Shown in pieces: positions 7,762 to 16,197 of a DNA stretch of 26,221 nucleotides. Below the pieces are notes generated by a model, which was not told the DNA's origin, did not search any database, and saw only the letters and a program-made list of their open reading frames with translations. The stretch is from a virus. Within the stretch, counting starts at the first letter, position 1. Every line of letters starts with the position of its first letter. The translations under genes and the position numbers were made by a program. The stretch spans positions 1 to 26,221 of the IMG/VR virus record IMGVR_UViG_3300006916_000322; one strand, given 5' to 3'.

Positions 7762-8460
7762 ATGAGAAAAAGTAGACAGCATGATCACGATTCAGAAAAA
7801 CCTGCTCAACCTCAAAGAAAGTTAAAAAGAAGTTTTGAAGCTAAAGGGAAGAATCAAACGGAATATGTATTGTCTATAATTAAGAATGACATCACATTTT
7901 GTTCTGGACCTTCGGGAACCGGAAAATCATTTATTTCAGCAGGAATCGCTTCGCAGCATCTTTTAAAAGGCAAAACAGAAAAGCTAATTGTTACTAGACC
8001 TTTAGTGACCGCCGGAGCAAGTTTAGGTGCGGTTCCTGGAGATATCCAAGAGAAGGTAAGACCATACTTAAAACCTATGGAAGAAAATCTTCGATACTTT
8101 CTTGGAGATGAAAATTTTGATGAATTACTTGAACAAGATGTTATACGATTTGAGCCATTAGAGTTGATGAGAGGTGCTAGTTACCATAATTCTTATATGA
8201 TTCTAGATGAAGCACAAAATTGCACATTAAAACAGATTAAAATGTTTATTACTAGAATTGGGGAAAACAGTAAGGTTCTGATTAATGGAGACGTTGATCA
8301 AACAGATTTAAAAAGGGATAGTGGATTACATATTTGCGTATCTAAATTGTCTCAACTAAAAGGTGTAGGAGTATGCGAGTTAACAGATGATGACATTCAA
8401 AGAAATCCAATTATAAAGTCTGTTTTAATGGCCTTAAAAGATGAAAATATTTATGATTAG
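7762..8460 (+). CDS. PhoH-like P-loop ATPase
   Basis: 232 aa. After a basic, polar N-terminal region of about 30 residues comes the PhoH core: Walker A GPSGTGKS (49-56), TRPLVTAGASLGAVPGD (78-94), Walker B MILDEAQN (146-153; Asp149, Glu150), and the sensor-like LINGDVDQTD. These are the hallmarks of the PhoH/YbeZ family of ATPases, related to RNA helicase cores. PhoH genes are very common in marine phages; proposed roles in RNA metabolism or phosphate stress are not proven. It lacks the KH/PIN-type extensions of longer homologues. It overlaps the next ORF by 8-20 nt depending on the start used there. Confidence 0.9.
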   Translation: MRKSRQHDHDSEKPAQPQRKLKRSFEAKGKNQTEYVLSIIKNDITFCSGPSGTGKSFISAGIASQHLLKGKTEKLIVTRPLVTAGASLGAVPGDIQEKVRPYLKPMEENLRYFLGDENFDELLEQDVIRFEPLELMRGASYHNSYMILDEAQNCTLKQIKMFITRIGENSKVLINGDVDQTDLKRDSGLHICVSKLSQLKGVGVCELTDDDIQRNPIIKSVLMALKDENIYD

Positions 8461-8653
8461 AGACCAAGATAATAATCCTGTAAAAACATATAAAAATACT
8501 TGGTGCTATAAAACACTTGGAACTGCTAAATCGGCTGCAAAAAGTATTATCAAGCATAAAAATAAGAAACTTGATAAGAACTCAAAATTAAGTTTCCAGT
8601 ATTTAAAGATAATAGAGTGCGAATTAGTAATAAAAGAAACACATCCTCTATAA
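8441..8653 (+). CDS. Small basic hypothetical protein
   Basis: 70 aa if started at the ATG at 8441, or 66 aa from the in-frame ATG at 8453. Neither has a clear ribosome-binding site, and the gene overlaps the PhoH gene end. The protein is lysine-rich in the middle (KSAAKSIIKHKNKKLDKNSK), suggesting nucleic-acid contact. No family is recognised. It overlaps the following membrane-protein gene by 37 nt. Confidence 0.5.
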   Translation: MKIFMIRDQDNNPVKTYKNTWCYKTLGTAKSAAKSIIKHKNKKLDKNSKLSFQYLKIIECELVIKETHPL

Positions 8654-8952
8654 TACTTTTTAATCTAATGTGGTTGATTATCGGATTAATTTCTGCTGTG
8701 GATGTTTATTATGCTATAAAGTTTCAAAAGACTCTAAAATTAATGGAAGAGAATCCTATTGGACTATATCTAATAGAACTTTCCAATGGAGATATATCAT
8801 TATTCATGGGTTTAAAAGTTTCTGGTACTGTCTTAGTTTTAGGTTTTCTTCAAAATTACTTTTATCTAAGTGGCTGCAAAAAGAAAATAGTTAAAATAAC
8901 TTTTGGAGTTACCTTATTCCAATTATGGCTCCTTTACTATATGAGTAATTGA
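8617..8952 (+). CDS. Three-helix integral membrane protein
   Basis: 111 aa from GTG at 8617. Three hydrophobic segments (about residues 11-33, 61-83 and 90-109) predict an integral membrane protein. The loop ENPIGLYLIE between spans one and two, followed by GLKVSGTVLVLGFL, resembles small uncharacterised membrane proteins of the DUF5658 type; I give this only as a resemblance. An in-frame alternative is the ATG at 8668 (position 18), but that would cut into the first span. It ends immediately before the next gene's ATG (0-nt gap). Confidence 0.6.
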   Translation: MRISNKRNTSSIILFNLMWLIIGLISAVDVYYAIKFQKTLKLMEENPIGLYLIELSNGDISLFMGLKVSGTVLVLGFLQNYFYLSGCKKKIVKITFGVTLFQLWLLYYMSN

Positions 8953-9294
8953 ATGAGTTTATATGATTATTCCTGTAACTATTGTGGATTCTTATGGGAG
9001 AACGTCAGTCAATCTATTCACGACGCACCAAAGAAGCAATGTCCAAGATGTAAGAAAATGTGTCTCACAAGGTTAATTAGTCTAGGACTTCCCCCAATAG
9101 TAATAGGAGAAGCTACCACTTTAGGACAATTAGCAGATCGAAACACTAAGAAGATTGGTAAATACAAAACTTCAGAAGAAAAGGCTAAACATGAAGAAAT
9201 CATAGGTAAGGGTACAAAAGAAAGAATAGACTTAAATAAGAAGATTTCCAAAATGACGCCAGAACAAAAATTAAGGTACATTGAGAATGGATGA
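8953..9294 (+). CDS. FmdB-type zinc-ribbon protein
   Basis: 113 aa. The N-terminus LYDYSCNYCGFLWE is the typical opening of FmdB-family zinc ribbons, with Cys8/Cys11 and Cys30/Cys33 (CPRC) as four zinc ligands. The rest is a charged, probably helical region ending in KMTPEQKLRYIENG. FmdB-type ribbons in phages are small regulatory or adaptor proteins of unknown partner. It abuts the membrane-protein gene and overlaps the next gene by a few bases, so it belongs to the same polycistronic message. Confidence 0.8.
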   Translation: MSLYDYSCNYCGFLWENVSQSIHDAPKKQCPRCKKMCLTRLISLGLPPIVIGEATTLGQLADRNTKKIGKYKTSEEKAKHEEIIGKGTKERIDLNKKISKMTPEQKLRYIENG

Positions 9295-9604
9295 TTTTTT
9301 AAAGAACTCTATTACGTACAATGAAACTTATTTCAATAATGAAGGTAAAGAATGTGTAGATAATGACAAGTGTTATGCTAAGATGCTAGTCAAAACAATT
9401 GATGGAAGAGAAAGTATCACATATTCAATTATGTGTAAGATGAATCTTTTAGTAGATCCTTGGGGTGACGACTGCTCACAAAGAAGGGTGATAGAGAATA
9501 CCTTCAAAAAGGTAAGTGAAGATTGTTTTCGTCTTTATATCAGATACTTAAAGACTCGTGAACAACGATTTCTAACTATAGCAAAAAGGAAACAAAATGG
9601 CTGA
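9287..9604 (+). CDS. Hypothetical phage protein
   Basis: 105 aa from the ATG at 9287. A TTG two codons upstream (9281) is an alternative and would add two residues; I prefer the ATG. The protein is mixed alpha/beta in appearance, with four to five cysteines and a basic C-terminal helix (RLYIRYLKTREQRFLTIAKR). No family is recognised. It overlaps the zinc-ribbon gene by 8 nt and the next gene by 8 nt, which supports expression in this block. Confidence 0.55.
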   Translation: MDDFLKNSITYNETYFNNEGKECVDNDKCYAKMLVKTIDGRESITYSIMCKMNLLVDPWGDDCSQRRVIENTFKKVSEDCFRLYIRYLKTREQRFLTIAKRKQNG

Positions 9605-9938
9605 AGAAAAATCAAAAAGATATCGTATGACTAAACTTCAGAAATATTTTATTGATAATCATTTAGAATCTGATCCTAAATCTCTAGCTATTGAATTAGG
9701 TATTCCGGCAGATGTAATTGATCGTTACATGAAAAAATCGATTCGGGAAGGGAAATTAGTAAAAAAACCAGAAAAAGAAACCCCCGAGACTCCAACAGAT
9801 GACAAGTTGATGTCTAAGAACAAGAGATATGGGGCTGTGGCGATGACTGAAGCTGCCGCATCTAAGGCTGATAGTTCTAGAGGTGCTGGTCTAAAGAGTA
9901 AATATTACAATGACGCAATCACAACCATCAGAAAGTAA
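9597..9938 (+). CDS. Helix-turn-helix-like hypothetical protein
   Basis: 113 aa. The N-terminal 60 residues look like a small DNA-binding helical domain: LQKYFIDNHLESDPKSLAIE, then LGIPADVIDRYMKK, the 'helix-turn-recognition helix' pattern of HTH proteins. A Pro/Glu-rich linker (about 64-77) leads to a C-terminal segment containing RYGAVAMTEAAASKADSS, which looks like a peptide motif rather than a folded domain. It may bridge DNA or the replisome to another protein. It lies just upstream of the UvsX gene cluster and overlaps the following ORF by 29 nt. The role is unknown. Confidence 0.6.
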   Translation: MAEEKSKRYRMTKLQKYFIDNHLESDPKSLAIELGIPADVIDRYMKKSIREGKLVKKPEKETPETPTDDKLMSKNKRYGAVAMTEAAASKADSSRGAGLKSKYYNDAITTIRK

Positions 9939-10335
9939 GCCCTACAAATCTTTTTATGGTGAAATTTATGTCACAGAATCAGCACACTTAGCAGAGCTAA
10001 TATTTAAGAGACGCTCTGAACTTAACAATGAAGGCACATTGCCTAATTTTTTTTGGCGTATTCCAAAGTATAAAAAATCTTTTGGTCTACAAACTATGTA
10101 CGCCTCTAGATTGTTAAAGACTTATGATATTTCTGCTATAATTAAAGGGCTTAATAACAAGGCTGTTAAAAATGTCCTGTCTTTTTCCAATAAAAGGCTG
10201 ATACCATTTATAGATGAAGCACAAAGTCTAGTAAAAGACAAAGTCTTTGAAGATAAGACCCAGCAAGATAAGAGTAAATTAGAACCAAAAAAACCTTTTG
10301 GTAAGAAAAATCTTTGGAGTATACTGAATGAGTAA
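9910..10335 (+). CDS. Hypothetical protein upstream of uvsX
   Basis: 141 aa. The ATG lies inside the preceding gene (29-nt overlap) and the stop overlaps the UvsX gene start by 8 nt. The protein has an N-terminal segment (FYGEIYVTESAHLAELIFKR), a central helical part with many basic residues (ASRLLKTYDISAIIKGLNNK) and a lysine-rich tail (about 108-135). I do not recognise a family. Coupling to the recombinase suggests a recombination or DNA-binding accessory role, by position only. Confidence 0.55.
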   Translation: MTQSQPSESKPYKSFYGEIYVTESAHLAELIFKRRSELNNEGTLPNFFWRIPKYKKSFGLQTMYASRLLKTYDISAIIKGLNNKAVKNVLSFSNKRLIPFIDEAQSLVKDKVFEDKTQQDKSKLEPKKPFGKKNLWSILNE

Positions 10336-12403
10336 AGATTCTGATACAGCGGTAAAGAAAAGTCTTAAAAACTTTGAAAGAGACTTCATTAAAACAGGAC
10401 GGGAAGTTTTTGAGGAAAAATGCAGACTGAAAAGTCTGTCTATCTCTCCCTCATTGGATTTTGCATTGAATGGAGGTCTTCTAGAAGGTACTTGGGTTCA
10501 AATTGTTGGAAAAGCAAAAACCGGCAAGGCACAGCCTTTGGGGTCTATAGTTTATACACCGTCTGGTCCAGTTAAGATGAGGGATATAAAACAAGGAGAT
10601 AAGGTATGTACCCCAGATGGGAAAAGTGCCAAAATTTTAAAAATTTATCCACAAGGGGTTAAAGAAGTTTATAAAGTTACTTTTAATGATAATACTTCCG
10701 CCTTCTGTTGTAAGGACCATTTATGGAAAGTTGCTAAAAATAATGGTAAAAATGAATACGTTGTTTTATCTCTAGAGGAAATACTTAGAAAGGGTTTGAA
10801 ATATCACGATAGAAATAAGTGGAAAATTCAATTAACTGAACCTGTTAAGTTTAATAGGCGACAATTAGGGGTAAAACCTTACATCTTAGGATGTTTGATA
10901 GGCGATGGTGGACTAACACATGGAACACCTATGATTTCGTCAGCAGATGAAGAAATTTTAGATGAATTTAGAAGCTATTGTGATTCTATAGGAGCAAAGC
11001 TTATACATAGGTCTAATTATGATTATGCCATATCTTATGGTGCAGATCATAAAAAGAAAGAAAACCAACTAACTAAGGAATTAAGAAATCTAAAACTGAT
11101 GGGATGTAACTCTCATCAAAAGTTTATACCTGAAGACTATAAATATTCGGACTATTTGGATCGTTTAGATTTAGCCAGGGGTTTAATGGATACTGATGGT
11201 TTTAATGATAAAGGTAAGACTGGAGAATATACTACAGTATCTAAGCAATTATCTAAAGATGTAATGGAGCTTTTGCAGTCATTAGGTTACAAAGTAAAAA
11301 TCAAGATGAGAGAGACTAAATGTGATGGTAAAAGCTTTCTTTCTTATAGACTGCACATTGCCGGAAATGATATTTCTAATATTTTTTCTTTAACACGAAA
11401 GAAATTTGATAAAAAGAGGATTAAGCCCAAATTATTTCGTTCTATTAAAAGTGTGGAACAGGTTGCCAGTGAAGAGTGTCAATGTATCGAATTAGATAGT
11501 AAGGATCATCTATATCTAACCGACAATTTTATTGTCACTCATAACACCTCAACAATACTTCAAATTGCTGCCAATGCTCAAGCCGAAGGTAGAAATGTAG
11601 TATATCTAGATGCAGAGGGTAGAATAAAGAAGTATAACCTTTGCGGAGTAAAAGGTCTTGATCTGGATAAGATTCAGTTAATTCAATCAGATGGTAATAC
11701 AATATTAACTGCGGAAATGTTTTTAAATGCACTAGAGGAAAAGATAAAAGCTCCAGAAAATGAGGGTGCCTTATTTATCATAGATTCTCTTTCAAGTCTT
11801 ATTCCAGCTAAAGAATTAGAGGGATATGTTAGCGGGGATTTCCGACCAGGACTTCCAAAGATATTATCTAATTTTTGTAAGAGGATGGGACAAGTTGTAC
11901 CAAAAACGAAAGCTATAATTATAGGTATTCATCATTTGATCTCAACACAATCTTCAATGCCAGGGGCTAAACAATGGACTGCTGATGGCGGTGTTAAAAT
12001 AGGTTATCAATACGACACTATGATGCAAGTTTCTCACAGTAAAGACTGGATTGATGATAACGGGAATCGTATCGGTCAAGAGATTAACTGGAAGATTTTG
12101 ACTTCCTCACAAGGAACTGATAAAACTAACGCTATTAGTTATTTTAGATTTAATCACGGTCTGGATAACGTTGAAGAGATTGTTGCTCTTGGAGATGATT
12201 TTGGAATCTTCAACAAAAAAGGTGCATGGTATTATATGAACTTTTTGGAGAACTATAAGGAAGAAATAGGTGAACAGATGTTGTTAGATCTGCAAGAGAA
12301 AAAATATGGTTTTCAAGGTAAGGCTAAACTATGCAGCTTTTTAAACGATAATCCCTCAGTCGTTAAAGTTATTGAAAAAGAAATGAAGGAATTTTTAGTT
12401 TGA
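10328..12403 (+). CDS. uvsX: UvsX/RecA-like recombinase precursor with class 3-type intein
   Basis: 691-aa precursor. Residues 1-67 and 407-691 join to a 352-aa RecA/UvsX-type ATPase after removal of a 339-aa intein. The N-extein holds LSISPSLDFALNGGLLEGTW and the beginning of Walker A (GKAKTGK, 61-67). The C-extein resumes with Thr to complete GKT, then shows NVVYLDAEGR, a Walker B-like ALFIIDSLSSLIPA, and GGVKIGYQYDTMMQVSHS. The enzyme forms filaments on single-stranded DNA and drives strand exchange in recombination-dependent replication. It would be inactive until splicing, because the intein splits the ATP-binding loop. The start overlaps the previous gene by 8 nt; the stop overlaps the following TTG-started nuclease gene by 4 nt. 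Confidence 0.92.
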   Translation: MSKDSDTAVKKSLKNFERDFIKTGREVFEEKCRLKSLSISPSLDFALNGGLLEGTWVQIVGKAKTGKAQPLGSIVYTPSGPVKMRDIKQGDKVCTPDGKSAKILKIYPQGVKEVYKVTFNDNTSAFCCKDHLWKVAKNNGKNEYVVLSLEEILRKGLKYHDRNKWKIQLTEPVKFNRRQLGVKPYILGCLIGDGGLTHGTPMISSADEEILDEFRSYCDSIGAKLIHRSNYDYAISYGADHKKKENQLTKELRNLKLMGCNSHQKFIPEDYKYSDYLDRLDLARGLMDTDGFNDKGKTGEYTTVSKQLSKDVMELLQSLGYKVKIKMRETKCDGKSFLSYRLHIAGNDISNIFSLTRKKFDKKRIKPKLFRSIKSVEQVASEECQCIELDSKDHLYLTDNFIVTHNTSTILQIAANAQAEGRNVVYLDAEGRIKKYNLCGVKGLDLDKIQLIQSDGNTILTAEMFLNALEEKIKAPENEGALFIIDSLSSLIPAKELEGYVSGDFRPGLPKILSNFCKRMGQVVPKTKAIIIGIHHLISTQSSMPGAKQWTADGGVKIGYQYDTMMQVSHSKDWIDDNGNRIGQEINWKILTSSQGTDKTNAISYFRFNHGLDNVEEIVALGDDFGIFNKKGAWYYMNFLENYKEEIGEQMLLDLQEKKYGFQGKAKLCSFLNDNPSVVKVIEKEMKEFLV
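10529..11545 (+). other. Intein in UvsX Walker A motif, class 3-like, with LAGLIDADG endonuclease
   Basis: 339 residues (precursor residues 68-406). The first residue is Ala, not Cys/Ser/Thr (GKAKTGK | AQPLGS). The last residues are VTHN and the +1 residue is Thr. Block B reads KDHLW, giving His64 and Trp66 of the intein. Block F reads QCIELDSKDHLYLTDNFIV, with Cys319 at the F:4 position. Trp (B:12), Cys (F:4) and Thr (+1) are the defining triad of class 3 inteins, which start splicing from the block F cysteine. Two LAGLIDADG motifs are visible, LGCLIGDGG (120-128) and LARGLMDTDG (215-224), so a homing endonuclease is embedded and looks intact. Boundaries follow from the RecA alignment at the P-loop. 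Confidence 0.9.
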
Positions 12404-12816
12404 GAGTCATAGGATTTGACAAAAAAATTTACAATATAAATTTTTCAAAGTCTGCACATAAAAGCTTTAGAGAAAATAAGTCTGCCTATCATAATAAAGC
12501 TAGAAAATTAATCTCTGAGATATTTCCATTTGAAGTTGTTTATGAAGAAACTACTCTACCGGGATCTAGAACAAGAGCTACTGGTCTTCTTTACGCTGAC
12601 TTCATTATCCCCAAATTATCTATAATCATAGAAGTTCATGGGGAACAACATTATAAATTCAGCAAATTCTTTCATAAAACCAAAAAAGGCTTTCAAGAGC
12701 ATAAACGTAGAGACTTCAAAAAAATGGAATGGTGTTTGTTGAATGATATAACCATGATAGTACTACCCTTTGATAAGGAAGAAGAATGGGAGAGTCTACT
12801 GAAAAACTGGAAGTAG
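12400..12816 (+). CDS. Small Vsr-fold nuclease, PD-(D/E)XK or EDxHD type
   Basis: 138 aa from TTG at 12400, overlapping the UvsX stop by 4 nt. The core reads LLYADFIIPKLSIIIEVHGE with QHY following, a beta-hairpin with Asp and a terminal E-V-H, then FFHKTKKGFQEHKRRDFKKM with an RD pair. This set (a Glu in the first helix, Asp-Phe, x-His, Arg-Asp) matches the order in the EDxHD/Vsr-like nucleases that include the phage homing enzyme I-Bth0305I, and also resembles small PD-(D/E)XK enzymes. Position after the recombinase fits either a recombination/repair nuclease or a homing endonuclease tied to uvsX. I cannot decide between them. Confidence 0.65.
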   Translation: MRVIGFDKKIYNINFSKSAHKSFRENKSAYHNKARKLISEIFPFEVVYEETTLPGSRTRATGLLYADFIIPKLSIIIEVHGEQHYKFSKFFHKTKKGFQEHKRRDFKKMEWCLLNDITMIVLPFDKEEEWESLLKNWK

Positions 12817-13271
12817 AAAATATATTAGCAGAACTTGATTCTTTCTTGAATCAATATGAAATTGCTAATCATATTAATTTGTGCGAGTCGGACGCATCAG
12901 TGTACGAGTCTCTAAATTTTTCCACTAAACAACTTAAGGATTTGAGTAATGAAGAAGCTTTAACACATTCATATCTAATACAAACTTACATCTCTAAGCT
13001 CACTCACAAACAGAATAAGGAAACGGCTAGATTTGAATGGGCCTGTAATGCTTTTAATGATATGTATATACGATGTATGAATAATACAGAATTCCCAGAT
13101 TATACAAGTAACTTATCTAAGGAACAGATTATATGCGATAAATATCCAGTGGTCAATAAACTCAGAGAAATTATGCGTAAATCTAAAACGGTATGTACAC
13201 TATATACAAACAAAATTACACCATTGAATAAAACAGCCGAAATTCTTTATCAATTATCGAGGATCAAATGA
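12786..13271 (+). CDS. Helical hypothetical protein of the replication cluster
   Basis: 161 aa, overlapping the nuclease gene by 31 nt and the next gene by 4 nt (ATGA). The sequence is largely helical: an N-terminal LEVENILAELDSFLNQYEIA, a central helix EALTHSYLIQTYISKLTHKQ, and a C-terminal MRKSKTVCTLYTNKITPLNK. No catalytic motif is visible and no family is recognised. Its coupling on both sides to recombination and helicase genes suggests a replisome accessory or recombination-mediator role, by position only. Confidence 0.6.
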   Translation: MGESTEKLEVENILAELDSFLNQYEIANHINLCESDASVYESLNFSTKQLKDLSNEEALTHSYLIQTYISKLTHKQNKETARFEWACNAFNDMYIRCMNNTEFPDYTSNLSKEQIICDKYPVVNKLREIMRKSKTVCTLYTNKITPLNKTAEILYQLSRIK

Positions 13272-13750
13272 GGTTAACACAAGCTATCAATAAAATCAAA
13301 TTGGGGATACAAGAGGGTGATGAAGAATTAATTGAAGAGGGCTTTTTCCTTTTAACAGGTGAAAAAGTTTTATTCCCTGATGAAGATTATTCAGTACCAG
13401 ATAATAATAAGGAAAGTTTATCTGATACTCCAAAAGTAATACATAATAGTACTAACAGAGCAGACAGAGCAGACATAGAAGACTTCTCTATGTTTAAGAA
13501 CAAGAGAGAGCCAGAAAAGAAAAAATTCGTAAATAATTTTAACCCTGAATCTGTAGTAATAGAGAAAGAGCCTGATGAAGACCTTATTAATGATAAGGTA
13601 AAGCCAGTTCCAAGGACTCGTGCGGCGTTTAAGATGACAACTGTCTTCTGTCAAGATTGTCATAAGAACATTGAGATAAATCCACAATTCAAGAAAGAGC
13701 CTTATTACTGTGACTTCATCAAATGTGGACAAAAATGCCCAAATTCTTAG
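13268..13750 (+). CDS. Acidic linker protein with C-terminal zinc ribbon
   Basis: 160 aa. Residues 1-40 are helical and acidic (INKIKLGIQEGDEELIEEGF). Residues 40-115 are low-complexity and charged, probably disordered. Residues 124-157 carry a zinc-binding pattern: FCQDC (Cys128/131), YYCDFIKC (Cys148/153) and a further Cys157. The order helical arm, flexible linker, zinc ribbon suggests an adaptor that holds two partners or binds nucleic acid. It starts 4 nt within the previous gene and overlaps the helicase gene by 41 nt, so it is probably translated together with the helicase. No named family is recognised. Confidence 0.6.
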   Translation: MRLTQAINKIKLGIQEGDEELIEEGFFLLTGEKVLFPDEDYSVPDNNKESLSDTPKVIHNSTNRADRADIEDFSMFKNKREPEKKKFVNNFNPESVVIEKEPDEDLINDKVKPVPRTRAAFKMTTVFCQDCHKNIEINPQFKKEPYYCDFIKCGQKCPNS

Positions 13751-15212
13751 TAATGTAGCATCTGAAAAAGCTGTTATTTCTGGACTAATAAATCATGGTA
13801 TCAACGCATTTGTAGATATCCAGTCGATAGTAAAAGAGGATAGTTTTACTATTGATAATAATAAGGTGATATTTAAATGTGTGACTAAGGCTTTAGAAAC
13901 TTCCTCGTCTATCGACTTAACTTCAATTCTTTCTGCGGCAAAACAACTTGATCTAGATGAATATCTGAATAAACCAGATGTTTTAAAACATCTCCAGCAT
14001 CTGATGAGGTACGAAGTAAAGCTAGAGAATGTAAGAAATCACGGCTTAAAGATTCGTAAACTACAGTTTACTAGAGAACTGCAAAATTCTCTTAGACATA
14101 TTTATTTAGGTTTGAATGATGTTGATGGTGATCAGAGTGTCACAGAAATTCTTTCTATAGCTGAGAGTAGAATAGAAGAAATTGCATCAGAATATATTAG
14201 AGAGGATAGAAGTAATCCGCAGCTTATTGGGCATAATGTAATTGAATATGTCGAAAACTTGATGGATCAAGAAATTCGACCACCCGGAATCTCTACAGGT
14301 TTTCCAGCGTTCGACTTGGCTATTGGAGGCGGTCTTCGCAGGCAATGCGTTGATCTTATCGGAGCAAGGAGTAAGGCGGGAAAGTCAGTACTAGCCGATA
14401 ATGTGGCGGAATTTGTCACAAGTCTAGGAGATAATGGAATTCCCGTTCTTATGCTAGATACGGAAATGAGTGAGACTGATCATCAAAATAGATTGTTAGC
14501 ACTTCTCAGTAGAGTACCAATTAATAATATCTCAAGCAGTTCTTTTAAAACTGATGAAGCATCAGTTGACAATCTAAAGAGAGCCGCTAAAGATTTATCT
14601 GAAAGACCTTACCATTATATTAATGTTTCTGGTCGCCCATTTGATGAAATTCTTTCTGTGGCACGACGTTGGCTTTTAAAAGAAGTAGGCTATGACAAAA
14701 ATGGAAGAATGAATGATTGCCTTATTATTTATGATTATCTAAAGTTAATGTCATCAGACAGTCTAAATGGTAATATGGCAGAATTCCAAGCACTTGGTTT
14801 TCAAATTACTAAACTGCACAACTTTTGTGTTCAATACGATTGCCCCTGCCTGTCATTCGTACAGCTTAACCGTGACGGTATTACTAAAGAGACTGAAGAC
14901 GCTGTATCTGGGTCAGATAGACTTATTTGGCTTGCTACATCCTTTTCTATTTTCAAGACTAAGACAGACGAAGAATTTGCTCAAGATAAAGTTCTTTATG
15001 GAGATAAAGCCGGAAATCGAAAATTAATACCTGTGGTCAGTCGTCATGGACCTGGAATGGAAAGTGGCTATATTTGTATGCAAATGAATGGAGAAATAGC
15101 CGAGATCAAAGAGTTAGGGACATTAAGAGAAATCCAGAAAGAGAAAGAATTAAAGAATGATGGAGTCCCTGACAGAACCCCAGAAGAAAGCGATGAAGAG
15201 GCAGGCGACTGA
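13710..15212 (+). CDS. DnaB-type replicative helicase
   Basis: 500 aa, close to the usual 450-500 aa. The N-terminal part (NVASEKAVISGLINHG, 14-29, then helices to about 170) matches the DnaB N-terminal domain. The C-terminal RecA-like motor has GISTGFPAFDLAIGGGLRRQ, Walker A GARSKAGKS (218-226), MLDTEMSETD, a Walker B-like DCLIIYDYLKLM, and SFVQLNR. It would unwind the replication fork as a hexamer. No intein is present at its P-loop, unlike UvsX. The ATG lies 41 nt inside the preceding gene with no obvious ribosome-binding site; a GTG at 13725 is a possible alternative. The gene overlaps primase by 56 nt, a classic helicase-primase pair. Confidence 0.88.
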   Translation: MTSSNVDKNAQILSNVASEKAVISGLINHGINAFVDIQSIVKEDSFTIDNNKVIFKCVTKALETSSSIDLTSILSAAKQLDLDEYLNKPDVLKHLQHLMRYEVKLENVRNHGLKIRKLQFTRELQNSLRHIYLGLNDVDGDQSVTEILSIAESRIEEIASEYIREDRSNPQLIGHNVIEYVENLMDQEIRPPGISTGFPAFDLAIGGGLRRQCVDLIGARSKAGKSVLADNVAEFVTSLGDNGIPVLMLDTEMSETDHQNRLLALLSRVPINNISSSSFKTDEASVDNLKRAAKDLSERPYHYINVSGRPFDEILSVARRWLLKEVGYDKNGRMNDCLIIYDYLKLMSSDSLNGNMAEFQALGFQITKLHNFCVQYDCPCLSFVQLNRDGITKETEDAVSGSDRLIWLATSFSIFKTKTDEEFAQDKVLYGDKAGNRKLIPVVSRHGPGMESGYICMQMNGEIAEIKELGTLREIQKEKELKNDGVPDRTPEESDEEAGD

Positions 15213-16194
15213 TAAGATTCGAGAAATTATGGAATCTCTTGATCTTGAGGAATTTTATGAGTCTGAGAACAAAATGATAGGAAGATGCCCCGTTCATGAC
15301 GGGGATAATTCTACAGCGTTTAATATTAATATTGACCCCACCTCTGAATATTATGGAATTTGGTTTTGTAATTCTCATGGATGTCATGAAGATTGTGGAA
15401 ATGATGTCTTTGGTTTAATAAAAGGCATTTTAGAGCAAAAGAGTCAAAAAGAACAGACATTTATTGACGCTGTAAATTACTTGAAGAAGTTTGTATCTGG
15501 AAAAGTAGAAAGGCAGGATAATTTACAGTACAATCTTGAGGACTCTCGTATTGATAAGATTTTTCACAATGGGGCGATTAATAAGGTCATATGCACTAGG
15601 TCAGAGGTTATTAAAAGTTTAGAAATTCCATGCCCTTATTATTTAGCCAGAGGATTCTCTAAAGAGATATTAGAGGAATTTGATGTTGGATATTGTAATG
15701 TACTTGGAAAGCAGATGTATAATCGAACAGTCTTTCCAGTTTATGACAAATCATGCGTCAATGTAATTGGTGCTGTCGGTCGTGCCGTGTCCTCAAATTC
15801 TTCAAAATGGATAAACAGTAAAGGATTTAATACAGGAAATGCCCTCTATAATTACGGAAAAGCTTTTGATAGTCTAAAAAGATCTGGTGCCGCTGTACTT
15901 GTTGAAGGGCAGGGAGACGTACTGAAATTATGGCAATCTGGAATTACTAATTGCGTGGGGCTATTTACATGCAAAATAAGTGATCGTCAGACTATACTGT
16001 TAGAAGAAGCTTCCGTGGGCACACTTTATTTAGCTTTGGATAATGACGAGCCGGGGAGAAAAGGTAGAGAAGAAATTAAGGAGAAGTTTGGAAAAATATT
16101 TGATATAAAAGACATAAAATTCGACCATCATGATACTGGAGACATGACACCACAAGAAATTATTGAAATAATAAAACCTCAGATTATTAGGTAG
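15157..16194 (+). CDS. DnaG-type DNA primase
   Basis: 345 aa, shorter than cellular DnaG (about 580-600 aa) as usual for phage primases. Residues 40-85 form a CHC2-like zinc site: CPVHDG (Cys44, His47) and WFCNSHGCHEDCGNDVFGLI (Cys71, Cys76, Cys80). Residues 155-235 match the DnaG N-terminal catalytic core (YYLARGFSKEILEEFDVGYC). The TOPRIM domain follows: AAVLVEGQGDVLKLW (Glu250) and LALDNDEPGRKG (Asp295, Asp297). A C-terminal helicase-binding domain is missing, so interaction with the helicase may use another surface. The gene begins within the helicase gene. ATG codons at 15157 and 15160 are both possible. Confidence 0.88.
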   Translation: MMESLTEPQKKAMKRQATDKIREIMESLDLEEFYESENKMIGRCPVHDGDNSTAFNINIDPTSEYYGIWFCNSHGCHEDCGNDVFGLIKGILEQKSQKEQTFIDAVNYLKKFVSGKVERQDNLQYNLEDSRIDKIFHNGAINKVICTRSEVIKSLEIPCPYYLARGFSKEILEEFDVGYCNVLGKQMYNRTVFPVYDKSCVNVIGAVGRAVSSNSSKWINSKGFNTGNALYNYGKAFDSLKRSGAAVLVEGQGDVLKLWQSGITNCVGLFTCKISDRQTILLEEASVGTLYLALDNDEPGRKGREEIKEKFGKIFDIKDIKFDHHDTGDMTPQEIIEIIKPQIIR

Positions 16195-16197
16195 TTT

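Noticed and set aside
8670-8894. 74-codon + strand frame inside the membrane-protein gene
   Set aside because: The frame at 8617 gives a coherent three-span membrane protein that abuts the next gene; this one is a shadow.
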